This document shows positions 1-11,235 of a DNA stretch of 64,000 nucleotides, in pieces; position 1 is the stretch's first letter; the number at the start of each line of letters is the position of its first letter. The stretch comes from Senecio squalidus (Eukaryota > Streptophyta > Magnoliopsida > Asterales > Asteraceae), in NCBI GenBank assembly GCA_910822075.1, contig CAJVGC010000582.1, positions 20,258,657 through 20,322,656 of the forward strand, in the 5' to 3' direction. A program made the translations under genes and the position numbers. The notes under the pieces are model-generated. The model had not been told where the DNA came from. It did no database searches and saw only the letters and a program-made list of their open reading frames with translations.

Positions 1-1702
1 TTCAGTTTCTACTGGTGACTCTGTTAAGATTGGTCATTCAGTTACTACTGCTTCATCTAACAAAAATGAAAAATTTGTTTATTTTCCATATATCACCATT
101 GATCCACCTGGAGTGTTTCGGCCCAAATACTCAAGTAATAATGGCTTCAAAGACAGGGATCAAGATAACGATTATGGTGATTTGAGCAGTAAGAACGATG
201 AATAAATGCATGATTCAGATAGAGAAGAAATCATTACCAGTAGTAACTCATAAGACAGTAGTAATATTTTAAATTATCCTCAATCACAGAATGATGAATT
301 GCCAGAGCAAAATGATACAAATTTAACTCAAGAAGTAATAGAAGAGCAGTATCAAACACATAGGGTTAATAAGAATCATCCACTGCAACAAATCATTGGT
401 GACTTGAATTCTGCAGTCCAAATAAGGAGAAAACTACACCAAAGCTTCAATGCGTGTTTATTTGTGTGCTTTCTCTCAAAATTAACACCAAAGAAGATTT
501 AACATGCTATTAAAGACCCAATTTGGATTGAAGCAATGCAGGAAGAATTATTACAGTTCAAGCTTCAAGCAGTCTGGACATTGGTAGTACTTCCCAGTGG
601 AAAAAGAGTTAGTGGGACTAAATGGATATTCAAGAATAAAACTGATGGGAGAGGTATTGTCATCAAGAACAAAGCAATATTAGTGGCACAAGAATACACT
701 AAGGAGTAGGGATTTGATTATGATGAGGTATTTTCCCCAGTTGCAAGAATTGAAGTCATAAGGATATTTCTGGATTTTGCTTCATTTAAAGGGTTTACTG
801 TGTACCAAATGGATGTGAAGAGGGATTTCTTGTATGGGAAGATTAAGTTTATGTGTGCCAACTTCCAGGATTTGAAGATCTTGAACATCCAGACATGGCG
901 TATAGACTGGATAAAGCATTGTATGGTCTACATCAAGCTCCCAGAGCTTGGTATGACACATTATCAGTATACCTAATCAACCATCATTTCAAGAGAGATG
1001 CAATTGATAAAACTCTTTTTATCAAGAGTGTTGGGAATGACATTATGTTGGTGCAGATTTATGTGGATGACATTATTTTTGGGTCTAAAAATGACAAGTT
1101 GTGAAAGGAATTTGAACAGATGATGCATAAGAAGTTTAAGATGAGCTCAATGGGAGAGCTGACTTTTTTTTTGGGTTACAGGTAAAGCATAAACCAACTG
1201 GATTTAGAGGCTGATACTGAGGGGGAGAATGTGGATGAAAATTTGTACAGATCAATGATAGGATCTTTGATGTATTTAACTGCTACAAGACAAGACATAA
1301 AGTTCAGTGTATGTGTGTGTGCAAGATATCAGACTAATCCTAAGGTTTCACATCTGACAGCAATTTTCAGATACTTAAAGGGTAAGCCATACTTGGGATT
1401 GTGGTATCCAAGAGACTCTCCATTTGAACTTATTTCATATACTGATAGTGATTATGGAGGATAAAATATGGATCAGAAAGTCAACATCAGGAGGATGTCA
1501 GTTCTTTGGGTCTATATTGATTTCATGGCCATGCAAGAAACAAACCAATGTCACTACATCTTCAATAGAAGCAGAATATGTTGCTGCTTCAAGTTGCTAT
1601 GCTCAGGTGCTCTGGATTCATAATCAATTAATGGATTATGGTACTTCTGTTCTACATACGCCTATTTCTATTGATAATAAGAGTACCATAAGCATTGTTA
1701 AT
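1..1702 (+). pseudogene. Ty1/copia pol fragment: RT and most of RNase H
   Basis: Translation in several frames gives a copia-type RT (RVT_2): a segment at about 520-720 with conserved KWIFKNK, a QMDVK motif near 808-822, KALYGLHQAPRAWY near 916-957, and the catalytic YVDDIIFGS near 1060-1086. RNase H follows, with the SIEAEYVA motif near 1562-1588 and a DNKSTISIVN stretch up to the breakpoint. Stops or frameshifts occur at 204, 500, 708, 1102 and 1462, so it cannot be translated as one protein. Its downstream part resumes at 12788 after the gypsy insertion. Upstream of 500 the sequence is poorly conserved pol linker. Confidence 0.88.
1698..1702. repeat. Target-site duplication TTAAT, left
   Basis: TTAAT directly precedes the TGTGACAACC start of the gypsy 5' LTR. 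The same five bases follow its 3' LTR at 12783-12787. Confidence 0.93.
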
Positions 1703-1959
1703 TGTGACAACCGTCTAAATTTCAGGTGAAAACCACATTCTCTATCTTTGAGTTATCTGTTATTTTTCCTGACTGTACTTTTATCGTAAACGTGTGTGAG
1801 TCGGAATCAAAATCGAAATCATTAAATGGATCCTAATACCAAGAAAACACTTGGTGAACTTAACTAAGTTCATCTCTAAACTAATCGTAAACTTTCAACT
1901 AACGAAAATGCTTAACGATAGAACAAACGAAAAACGAAAAACTTGCAGAAACTGCCCAA

Positions 1960-1970
1960 ATGCGCCGCAT
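1960..1970. repeat. Palindrome ATGCGCCGCAT (single copy of a former pair)
   Basis: Perfect 11-nt palindrome with a one-base centre. The matching site in the 3' LTR (10498-10528) has two copies 9 bp apart, so one unit was lost here. Confidence 0.85.
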
Positions 1971-2144
1971 CTGGGGTGCAGTTCAGCAATTTTTGTAAAC
2001 TCCTTTAACTCAACAAACACGAGCCCAACTCTTTGGCTCCGGTTCAAACTTGTCCAAAAGCCTTTCTATGGTCCAGTAAGTCCATTTAAAACACCACTAC
2101 AATACCTCTAAGCCATTTAGACACAAACACACCTACACACACAC

Positions 2145-2149
2145 ATTTC

Positions 2150-2220
<71 letters not shown>
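2145..2220. repeat. (CT)n microsatellite
   Basis: About 75 bp of uninterrupted CT in the G1 5' LTR. The 3' LTR counterpart at 10708-10737 is about 30 bp, showing post-insertion slippage. Confidence 0.95.
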
Positions 2221-2222
<2 letters not shown>

Positions 2223-2702
2223 AACACTCTCTTTTCTTTCATTTACAGAGATTAAACACTCCAAAAATTACAGAAAAACCCTCATCTTAACACATAAAAA
2301 TCGTTCATAAACAAAAGGAGGAAAGGAGCATTCTTTCATTTGGGTTATTTAATCGGTTTTCTAGCATTTTGGGTCAAAAACCACCAAGGGAATACTTCAA
2401 CCTTCTTCAAATCACCATCTATTCGGTATAACTCTTTTAAATCTTCTGTTTTTACAAGATTAACTCTTTGCATGTATGATCTAACAACTAAAAACAAGTT
2501 TTTATGAAGATTTATGACCATTTATATACAAAAACGGGTTTTTATAGAATGGATGTTTAGATCTATGAATTTGTGGTCAAAAACCCAAAATAAACTGTTA
2601 AACATCAAGTATTTGGATGTATCTATCGTTGCATGTCGAAATCCATCACCAAAATAACATTTTAAGCATCAAAACGAGTTTTCCCAAGAATCTGGCAACA
2701 GA

Positions 2703-2733
2703 ATGCGGCGCATCTGGCCTAGATGCGGCGCAT
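2703..2733. repeat. Paired palindromes ATGCGGCGCAT x2, upstream of a TATA-like box
   Basis: Two perfect 11-nt copies, 2703-2713 and 2723-2733, separated by 9 bp. They are the reverse complement of the copy at 1960. TATAAAA follows at 2771-2777, so the pair sits 38 bp upstream of a possible core promoter. Confidence 0.85.
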
Positions 2734-3234
2734 TCCTGGCCCAGATTCCAGAAAACTGGGTCGTTTCGGCTATAAAACGTAATCTTGAGCTTATTTCTTA
2801 AAACCGAGATAAAGAACCTGTAATAATCTAAACTTGTGTGTAAAGGGAGTATTTGGACATGTTAACATACAAATGTGTTTGGTATAATTATATGACTTAT
2901 TGTTATGAAAATTGTTAAGCGGGAAAGTGTTTAAAAATTGGATTTAAAAATCATGGCGCGGAAGCGCTGCCCGATTTCCGTTAGACTAAAACACAACACT
3001 TATATTATAAGCATTTTCGTTGACTAACGACATTATAAACTCATAAACAATCGTACTTATTCAATCTTGGTATTACTATAGGATTTCCGTAATTTCCGAC
3101 CCGTTTCGACAACTTTTCGCACACGTCTCGTCTCTAGCAAACCGTGAGTTACATCCCCACTTTTATTTACTGTTTTTAAATAATTTTTTTATGGGAAGCA
3201 TGAGAACCAAACTTTTACTTACTTATATGCAAAC

Positions 3235-3336
3235 ATATTTTATTACCACACTCGGCACTCTTATGAACATATTTTATTGCCGCACTCGGCACTCGTATGA
3301 ATACATTTTATTGCCACTTGCAAACGGCACTGGTGT
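3235..3336. repeat. Short tandem repeat in G1 LTR, about 33 bp x3
   Basis: Three degenerate units with a TTTTATTRCC core followed by CGGCACTC and an ATGAA stretch. Also present in the 3' LTR near 11767-11870. Confidence 0.7.
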
Positions 3337-3665
3337 GAACTTTGATTGATTGTATGACAACGTGACTCTTGAAGAGAATATAACTAACCATAAGTGACAA
3401 CTATCAGTTTTGAAATAACATTAATGCCCATTTTGTAACACACACTATTAGCTTTGTTAAGCCGTTTAGTAATTATGGTTATCGATACTTAGGAAATAAC
3501 CGTTCCTTACTTAAGCGGCAGTCTAAGTACATATTACTTGATCGAACATGAATCCTCGTAGATAGTGCAGGGTAAGGGGCTTCGCGGTTGGTTAATCGGT
3601 TTAGTGTGAACACTTAAGTTATATTATGCCAAGTAGTCGTTATACACCATTTCAATCAATAGTTT

Positions 3666-3895
3666 ACTTATCTTGACGCAAACTATTTAAATATTGTTAT
3701 ACTTATCGCAAACTATTCAAGTATTGTTATACTTGTTGCAAACTATTTAAGTATTGTTATACTTATCACAAACTATTCAAGTATTGTTATACTTGTCGTA
3801 AACTATTTATGTATTATTATACTTATCACAAACTATTTAAGTATTGTTATACTTGTCGCAAACCATTTAAGTATTGTTATACTTGTCGCAAACCA
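3666..3895. repeat. 30-bp tandem repeat in G1 LTR, about 8 copies
   Basis: Unit reads approximately GCAAACTATTTAAGTATTG plus TTATACTTRTC. Copies alternate between TTAAG and TCAAG variants. The 3' LTR has the same array at about 12209-12427. Confidence 0.9.
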
Positions 3896-4252
3896 TTTTT
3901 AGTCGAGGACTAGAAAACTATTACACACTCTCTATTTTATGTAGTTGACACTTGTTCTCATGTTTCAGGAAACCAAATGTAAGGACACGAAGTGCATATC
4001 ATGGATGGGTCAGGCAAGTCACGTGAACCACGAATTGGGAGAAGACCTATTTAAACATTTGGGAATTTTGTTAAAACACTTGGTCATGTATTATGTTATG
4101 TTTATACGTAAATGCTTGGTTATTTTTTCGAACTTGTAAACTTTTTTTTCCAACTTAAATGACTTGAAATCGTTATGTTTATTTATGACTCGTGTGATGA
4201 TATCTTTGCTCTTCGCACCTCGTGTTTCCGCTTTAGCGGGGTGTGACAGACT

Positions 4253-4264
4253 TGGTATCAGAGC
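4253..4264 (+). other. Primer binding site, initiator-Met tRNA
   Basis: TGGTATCAGAGC four bases after the 5' LTR end. This is the usual plant tRNA-iMet PBS. Confidence 0.92.
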
Positions 4265-4610
4265 ACAGGTTATAGTGAACAAAGTTTTCAAAAAATTTCA
4301 AAATTTTCGAAACCAAACTATAACCAAGGCTTTTTCGGAAAAATCATTTCACGAGTTTTCAAACTTTAGTAGATTAACTTCGCAATTTCATGATTTGTTT
4401 TTAACTATGCGTAACTTGATCAACTACTCCTAGTTCGAAATAAATTATGCGAGAACGGAACGTAATTGCTAACGTTAACGATTTTTGAGTCGAAAATTCC
4501 CGGTCTTATCAATTCCCGATTCTCACGTGACTGACCCGTACATGCACCGTCGTTTACATTTTTCCTTATTTTCCCCTGTACTCAAGTAACTCGTTATTCG
4601 CAGATCCGAC

Positions 4611-5354
4611 ATGTCGCAATCGTCGCACTCACGATCTCAGTCTCACTCCCGGTCACAGTCGCGCTCACTTTCGCGGGCCGTCAACTCGCAGGAAGTCTCG
4701 GAAGACTTCACCGCATCAGAGGCCCAGCACCACGAGACCACTAACCCGACCGAGGAGAGCTCGATGGCTTTCTCGAGCAGCCACGGTACCTCCAGCCCGA
4801 GGACCGTGTTACCAGCTGCACCACCGATGCCCGTCGCAGCACCGCCTTAGTAGCGTGGACCCCGAGTCCGGATGTCTGCGCGTAAGCAGGTCTTCCTTCC
4901 CGGCCGTCTACCAGATAGGATGGTTGGACATACTCCCGACCCATCCAGACCCGCTCCTCCGATGCCGATGCCTTTCGGGGATCCCGAAGCGTCACGTACT
5001 TCGGTGATGGACTGTTACCATTGGGAGCGGCAATTTTAGGAGCAGCAGATGCAGCGCCCCGACGGCGCAGGACCATCCAGACCGATGATGCCGCCTACTC
5101 TACGGTCGCCCCCAGCAGCGTTCCTACAACTCCGTCGAGACCTACAGGGACTCACGGAAGAGGCCGAGCAACAAGGTCTTCTCATGTGTGAAGTCTCTGA
5201 CGCTGCACACCGACTGTCTGAACAGTCAATTCGAGTCATCACGTCGGCTCAAGCCACGTCGAGGACTGTTCAGCGTCTGGTCAGCGCGTGCTTGATCATG
5301 GGGACCCTGATTGCGGTCATCTTGGTGAAGATGTTCCTTGACAGGCGTCGTTAG
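4611..5354 (+). pseudogene. Accessory ORF upstream of gag: SR-rich, predicted tail-anchored protein (three nonsense codons)
   Basis: One frame of 247 codons runs from the ATG at 4611 to the stop before 5355, interrupted only by TAG at 4848, 4851 and 5037. Visible parts: an N-terminal Ser/Arg-rich segment (residues 1-25), a Pro-rich middle, a charged helical stretch (about 165-220) with heptad-like leucines, and a C-terminal hydrophobic segment of about 20 residues (LVSACLIMGTL onward) ending in DRRR. This is the shape of a tail-anchored membrane protein. A homologue from another element family is intact at 52765-53496, and both share an LSEQSxRVI motif before the membrane segment. It lies between the PBS and gag. 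I do not recognise a named family. It is not an env gene by position, being upstream rather than downstream of pol. Confidence 0.75.
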
Positions 5355-5696
5355 TCATTTCACTTTATGTACGGTATCGTAAGCTTAAGTCGTATTTTCC
5401 ATATGTACACGACTTAAAGCTAGTTCGTATTTTATTTTATGTTGTATTGTACCAGTATTCGAACCTTTCACATTATGAACCTTGTAACCGTTTATCGTAT
5501 TATCGAATGAACTTCCACTTTTATTTATGTACTTGTCTATATTATTGAACTATATTGTTATTCCTTAATTGTTATCGTACGTATGTCATTTATCATTTCA
5601 GATTACTCTTGCGATGTCATTGTTGTTATCCATTATTCTTATCGCTAATTCCTATTCGTGCGTTCTAAATTGCTTTCCTTTTTCTGTTGTAGAAAC
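5355..5696 (+). promoter_or_regulatory. Intron-like T-rich spacer with candidate 3' splice site before gag
   Basis: The 342 bases between the accessory stop and the gag ATG are T-rich and end in a pyrimidine tract, CTGTTGTAG, then AAAC and ATG; the acceptor AG is at 5691-5692. The second element family has CTGTTGTAG then AACC and ATG at the same place (acceptor AG at 52392-52393). A GTATCGTA shared near the start of both spacers is a possible weak donor. Splicing is an inference; no transcript evidence is available. Confidence 0.45.
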
Positions 5697-8600
5697 ATGG
5701 CTCTTAAGCGAAGTAACCCAAGTCTCATAGCCGAGCAGGTCGCTGCTCAGCTAAACGCTGCCATGCCCAATATGATCGCTCAGATCACGGCGGGAATAAA
5801 CAACAATATCAACAACAACCAACAGCAGCAACAACAGCAAGAGCAACAACAACAGCAACAACAATAGCAGCAACAGCAACAGCAGCAACAGCAACAACAT
5901 CAGGGAGGCAACCAGAACCAAAACCCTCCCATCTGCAACTACAAGGGCTTCATGGCATGTAAGCCTAAGGAGTTTCATGGCACCACTGGTGCTGTAGGAC
6001 TAGTATCTTGGTTCGAGAGCATCGAATCGGTCCTGCACATCAGCCGATGTGCCGAAGTTGACAAAGTGGAGTATGCCTCCTGCGTGCTCCACGGAAAGGC
6101 CCTGACCTGGTGGAACAGTGTGGTCCGAACCCGAGGGCGTGAAACTGGTTATGCCCTTACCTGGGATGAGTTCAAGAACCTCCTGATTGAGGAATACTGC
6201 CCCAAGGGAGAAATCAAGAAGCTCGAGGCGGAGCTTTGGGATCATACGATGGTCGGCAACGACATCGAAGGGTACACTACCCGATTCCACGAGCTGGCCC
6301 GACTAGTACCCAGGCTGGTAACTCCCGATGAGAACCGGATTGAACGATACATCTCCGGTCTTGTTCCTGAAATCCGGGGAATGGTCATCTCCGCAGAACC
6401 ACAGACACTCCAGAGCGCAATCATCATGGCGCACCGACTGACAAGCAACCTTCTCTCCACCCCAGCATCCTCCAAGCAAGAGGTGGGTGAGAAAAGGAAA
6501 ACTGAACAAACACCGAGGAGAAGCGACAGGAACAAGAAAGCCAAGACCACCCGCAACTATGCGGTGACTGCTGCAACCCCACCCCCACCACCAGCTGGAA
6601 CCCGAAACTATACGGGGGCATATCCCAAGTGAAATTTCCACCACCATGGGAACTGCCCGGTGTGTCAAAAGTGCCAGAAGGTGGGGCACTTCGCCAAGTA
6701 CTGTACAGAGAAAACCATCATCCAAGGCCAGAAGCCGGTATGCTTCGAGTGTGGAAGTGACCAACACTTCCGGAACGCCTGTCCCAAACTCCAGAATGCC
6801 CAACCAAACCAAGGCGGGCGAGGTAGAGGACGTGCTTTTGCACTCACAGCCGAGGAGGCTCGTAAGGACCCAAATGCAGTCACGGGTACGTTCTCAATAA
6901 ACAATCATTTTACCTCCATACTATTCGATTCAGGGGCTGAAAGAAGCTTTGTGTCCTTAGAATTTAGACCCCTTATTAATTTAGGCTCTAAAGTTCTTAA
7001 GGATAGCATCACTATCGAATACGCAAATGGTCAAGAGTTCGAAGCTAAGGATATAATCTTAGGATGTTCAATGTGCCTAGCTGACAAAACTTTCCCCATC
7101 GACCTGATCCTGATTGAGCTAAAAAGCTTTGACGTTATCGTCGGAATGGACTGGTTATCTCGATTCCGAGCCGAGATCGTCTATTTCGACAAACTCATTC
7201 GTATCCCTCTTTCAAACGGTGAAACCCTGGTTGTGCAGGGAGGCAAACCTGGACAAAAACTTCGCATCATCTCTATCATTAAAATGCGCAAATACCTCAA
7301 AAAGGAGTGCGATGCATTCCTTGCGCATGTCGTCGAGCGTAAACACAAAGAGAACCGAATACAAGACATCCCCGTAGTCAAGGATCATCCAGAGGTCTTT
7401 CCCGAGGATTTACCCGGGCTACCGCCGCATCGACAAGTGGAATTCCGAATAGACCTCGTTCCCGGCGCAGCACCGGTTGCCAAGACACCGTATCGTCTGG
7501 CACCACCCAAAATGCAAGAACTGTCGAAACAGCTGCAAGAACTTTTAGATCATGGTCTTATCCGTCCAAGCTCGTCCCCTTGGGGAGCCCCAATCCTCTT
7601 CGTGAAAAAGAAAGACGGATCCTTCCTAATGTGCATCGATTACCGCGAACTGAACAAACTGACCGTCAAGAACCGATACCCACTCCCGAGAATCGATGAT
7701 CTGTTCGACCAGTTGCAGGGTGCAACTTATTTTTCTAAGATCGATCTCCGTTCGGGTTATCATCAGGTTCGAGACAGTGAGACCAACATTCCTAAAACCG
7801 CTTTCCGAACTCGATACGGGCACTACGAATTTCTCGTTATGCCTTTCGGTCTGACCAACGCACCAGCGGTGTTCATGGATCTGATGAACAGGGTGTGTAG
7901 ACCGTATCTGGATAAGTTTGTGATCGTATTCATAGACGACATCCTCATCTACTCAAGGAACAAGGAGGATCACGCGACACATTTGAAACTCATCCTAGAA
8001 CTCCTTAGAGATTAGAAACTATACGCCAAATTCTCGAAGTGCGAATTTTGGCTCCGAGAGGTACACTTCCTTGGTCATATGATCAACCAAGAGGGAATTC
8101 ATGTTGATCAGGCAAAGATCGAAACGATCGAGAAATGGCAAGCCCCAACCACTCCTACGGAAATCCGACAATTCCTAGGGTTGGCAGGCTATTATCGAAG
8201 GTTCATTAAAAATTTCTCAAAAATCGCTAAGCCTCTAACCGAACTTACTCAGAAGGATAAAGACTTTAATTGCGGTAAAGAACAGGACGAATCCTTCCAG
8301 AAACTCAAATACGAGCTGTGCCACCCGATTCTGTCCCTACCGGAGGGCACATATAATTTTGTAGTGTTTTGCGATGCGTCTCACCAAGGTCTTGGGTGCG
8401 TCCTTATGCAAAAGGACAAGGTCATCGCATACGCTTCGAGGCAATTGAAGGTACATGAACAGAACTATACAACACATGACTTAGAGCTGGGAGCTGTCGT
8501 GTTCGCATTAAATATCTGGAGGCGCTACTTATACGGCACTAAGTGCACGGTTTTCACGGATCACAAAATCCTCCAACACATCCTCGATCATAAAATGCTT

Positions 8601-10202
8601 AACATGAGGCAACGGAGATGGATTGAACTTTTAAGCGACTACCATTGCGAGATCAAATACCACCCGGGTAAAGAAAACGTAGTAGCAGATGCCCTGAGCC
8701 GGAAGGAAAGGGTAAAACCATCTCGAGTTAGAGCATTGGGAATTCAAGTAGAGAACAGTCTTCGAACGCAAATCGCCAAGGCTCAGCGAGAAGCGTTGAA
8801 ACCCGAGAACATTAAGGGCGAAACTATGCACAATCATGAAAAGGAATTCGAGCTCAAACCGGATGGAATCCACTACTTCAAGAGTCGAGCATGGATTCCG
8901 AGATCCGAAGACCTTCGTAAGCTTCTTTTGGATGAGGGCCACCGATCCCGATACTCTATTAATCCGGGATCCGACAAGGTGTACAAGGATCTCCGGGAAT
9001 ACTACTGGTGGTCGGGCATGAAAAAGGATATCGCCTTGTACGTAGCTAAGTGTCTTAATTGCTCGAAGGTCAAGGGGGAATATCATAAACCTTCAGGTCT
9101 ACTGCAACAACCGGAGATTCCCATGTGGAAGTGGGAACAGATCTCCATGGACTTCATCACCAAACTACCCCGTACGGCAAGGGGTAATGACATGATTTGG
9201 GTCATTGTGGACCGATTGACGAAATCCGCACACTTCCTACCAGTACGAGAGAACTACTCAATGGAAAAGTTCGCTCAGGTATACATCAACGAGATCGTCT
9301 CTCGTCATGGAACTCCTATCTCCATTATCTCCGACAGGGATAGTCGATTCACGTCCCGCATTTGGAATGCACTTCAGAAATCGCTCGGGACGCGACTAGA
9401 CCTTAGTACCGCTTACCACCCTCATACCGATGGTCAGAGTGAAAGGACGATTCAAACGCTTGAAGATATGCTGAGAGCGTGTGTAGTTGACTTCGGAGGA
9501 AGTTGGGACACTCACTTGCCTTTGCTCGAGTTCTCCTACAACAACAGCTACCACGCTAGAATCAAGTGTACACCATTTGAGGCCTTATACGGACTCAAAT
9601 GTCGGTCACCGCTTTGTTGGTTAGAAGCCGGCGATCGACAACTTACAAGGCTCGATATCGTCCAGGAAACCGTTGACAATATTACTACCATTCGGGAAAG
9701 GCTGAAGACATCCCGTACCCGGTAGAAGAGCTATGCCGACAACCGAAGGAAACCCCTTGAGTTCCAAGTTGGCGATAGAGTGCTTCTCAAGATATCGCCA
9801 TGGAAGGGGGTAGTCCGTTTCGGGAAACGCGGCAAGCTAAGCCTGAGGTACACCGGACCATTCGAGGTGATAGAGCGAATCGGCCCGGTGGCATATCGAC
9901 TCCAACTTCCACAGGCTCTTTCCAACATCCACAACGTTTTTCATGTCTCGCACTTGAAAAAGTGCTTATCTGACGAGACCATTGTCATTCCGCTCGACGA
10001 GGTCAAGATCGACAACAAGCTCAACTTCATTGAAGAACCGCTTGAGGTTGTAGACCGAGAGGTCAAAAAACTCAAGCAGAGTCGTATTCCTATCGTCAAG
10101 GTTCGGTGGAATTCCCGACGAGGTCATGAATTCACGTGGGAGTGTGAAGACCAGGTCCGTCAAAAGTATCCACATCTGTTTAAAGACTCTCTCTCCCGAT
10201 GA
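5697..10202 (+). pseudogene. G1 gag-pol polyprotein (gag, PR, RT, RNase H, INT, chromodomain)
   Basis: A single frame of 1502 codons with no frameshift, broken by TAG 5865, TGA 6630, TAG 8013 and TAG 9723. Gag: N-terminal part with a long Gln run (5818-5900), capsid domain about 5952-6430, and two CX2CX4HX4C zinc knuckles at 6663-6704 and 6741-6782. Protease: Asp-Ser-Gly at 6927-6935. RT: catalytic FIDD at 7929-7940. RNase H: FCDAS near 8367 and TDHK near 8558. Integrase: an HHCC-like zinc region near 8935-9065, then the D, D, E core with VDRLTKSAHF near 9209 and SDRDSRF near 9329. A GPF-type motif near 9858 and a C-terminal chromodomain-like segment follow (about 10030-10185). The start is the ATG directly after the candidate splice acceptor. 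Confidence 0.93.
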
Positions 10203-10233
10203 GGCGAACTACATTTCGGGACGAAATTATTTT

Positions 10234-10247
10234 CAACCCGGGGAGAA
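10234..10247 (+). other. Polypurine tract of G1
   Basis: AACCCGGGGAGAA directly before the TGTGACAACC of the 3' LTR. The second family has the similar AACCCGGGGATGA. Confidence 0.8.
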
Positions 10248-10497
10248 TGTGACAACCGTCTAAATTTCAGGTGAAAACCACATTCTCTATCTTTGAGTTA
10301 TCTGTTATTGTTCCTAACTGTACTTTTATCGTAAACGTGTGTGAGTCGGAATCAAAATCGGAATCATTAAATGGATCCTAATACCAAGAAAACACTTGGT
10401 GAACTTGCCTAAGTTCATCTCTAAACTAATCGTAAACTCTCAACTAACGAAAATGCTTACCAATAAAACAAACGAAAAACTTGTAGAAACTGCCCAA

Positions 10498-10528
10498 ATG
10501 CGCCGCATCAAAGCCAGATGCGCCGCAT
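10498..10528. repeat. Paired palindromes ATGCGCCGCAT x2
   Basis: Copies at 10498-10508 and 10518-10528 with a 9-bp spacer, about 250 bp into the LTR. This is the two-copy state missing from the 5' LTR. Confidence 0.88.
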
Positions 10529-11235
10529 CTGGGGTGCAGTTCAGCAATTTTTGTAAACTCCTTTAACTCAACAAACACGAGCCCAACTCTTTGGCTCCGG
10601 TTCAAACTTGTCCAAAAGCCTTTCTATGGTCCAGTAAGTCCATTTAAAACACCACTACAAGACCTCTAAGCCATTTAGACACAAACACACCTACACACAC
10701 ACATTTCTCACTCTCTCTCTCTCTCTCTCTCTCTCTCATTGCAAACTCTCTCAAGAACACTCTCTTTTCTTTCATTTACATAGATTAAACACTCCAAAAA
10801 TTACAGAAAAACCCTCATCTTAACACATAAAAATCGTTCATAAACAAAAGGAGGAAAGGAGCATTCTTTCATTTGGGTTATTTAATCGGTTTTCTAGCAT
10901 TTTGGGTCAAAAACCTCCAAGGGAACACTTCAACCTTCTTCAAATCACCATCTATTCGGTATAACTCTTTTAAATCTTCTGTTTTTACAAGATTAACTCT
11001 TTGCATGTATGATCTAACAACTAAAAACAAGTTTTTATGAAGATTTGTGACCATTTATATACAAAAACGGGTTTTTATAAAATGGATGTTTAGATCTATG
11101 AATTTGTGGTCAAAAACCCAAAATAAACTGTTAAACATCAAGTATTTGGATGTATCTATCGTTGCATGTCGAAATCCATCACCAAAATAACATTTTAAGC
11201 ATCAAAACGAGTTTTCCCAAGAATCTGGCAACAGA

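Larger units (their letters stand above)
1703..4248 (+). repeat. G1 5' LTR
   Basis: Begins TGTGACAACC and ends GGTGTGACA. Contains one ATGCGCCGCAT palindrome (1960-1970), a long CT microsatellite, a pair of ATGCGGCGCAT palindromes (2703-2733), a TATA-like TATAAAA at 2771-2777, subterminal tandem repeats (3235-3336 and 3666-3895), and a terminal hairpin CCGCTTTAGCGG (4228-4239). Compared with the 3' LTR it has lost one 20-bp palindrome unit and has a longer CT run. Confidence 0.93.

Noticed and set aside
3666..3895. Regular 30-bp repeats resembling a CRISPR array
   Set aside because: Head-to-tail repeats with no unique spacers, inside a plant LTR and present in both LTRs.
4611..5354. Interpretation of the accessory ORF as an envelope gene
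   Set aside because: It lies upstream of gag, lacks a signal peptide and any cysteine-rich ectodomain, and has only one C-terminal hydrophobic segment.
5751..5978. Leu-rich minus-strand ORF
   Set aside because: Antisense of the CAG/CAA glutamine run in G1 gag.
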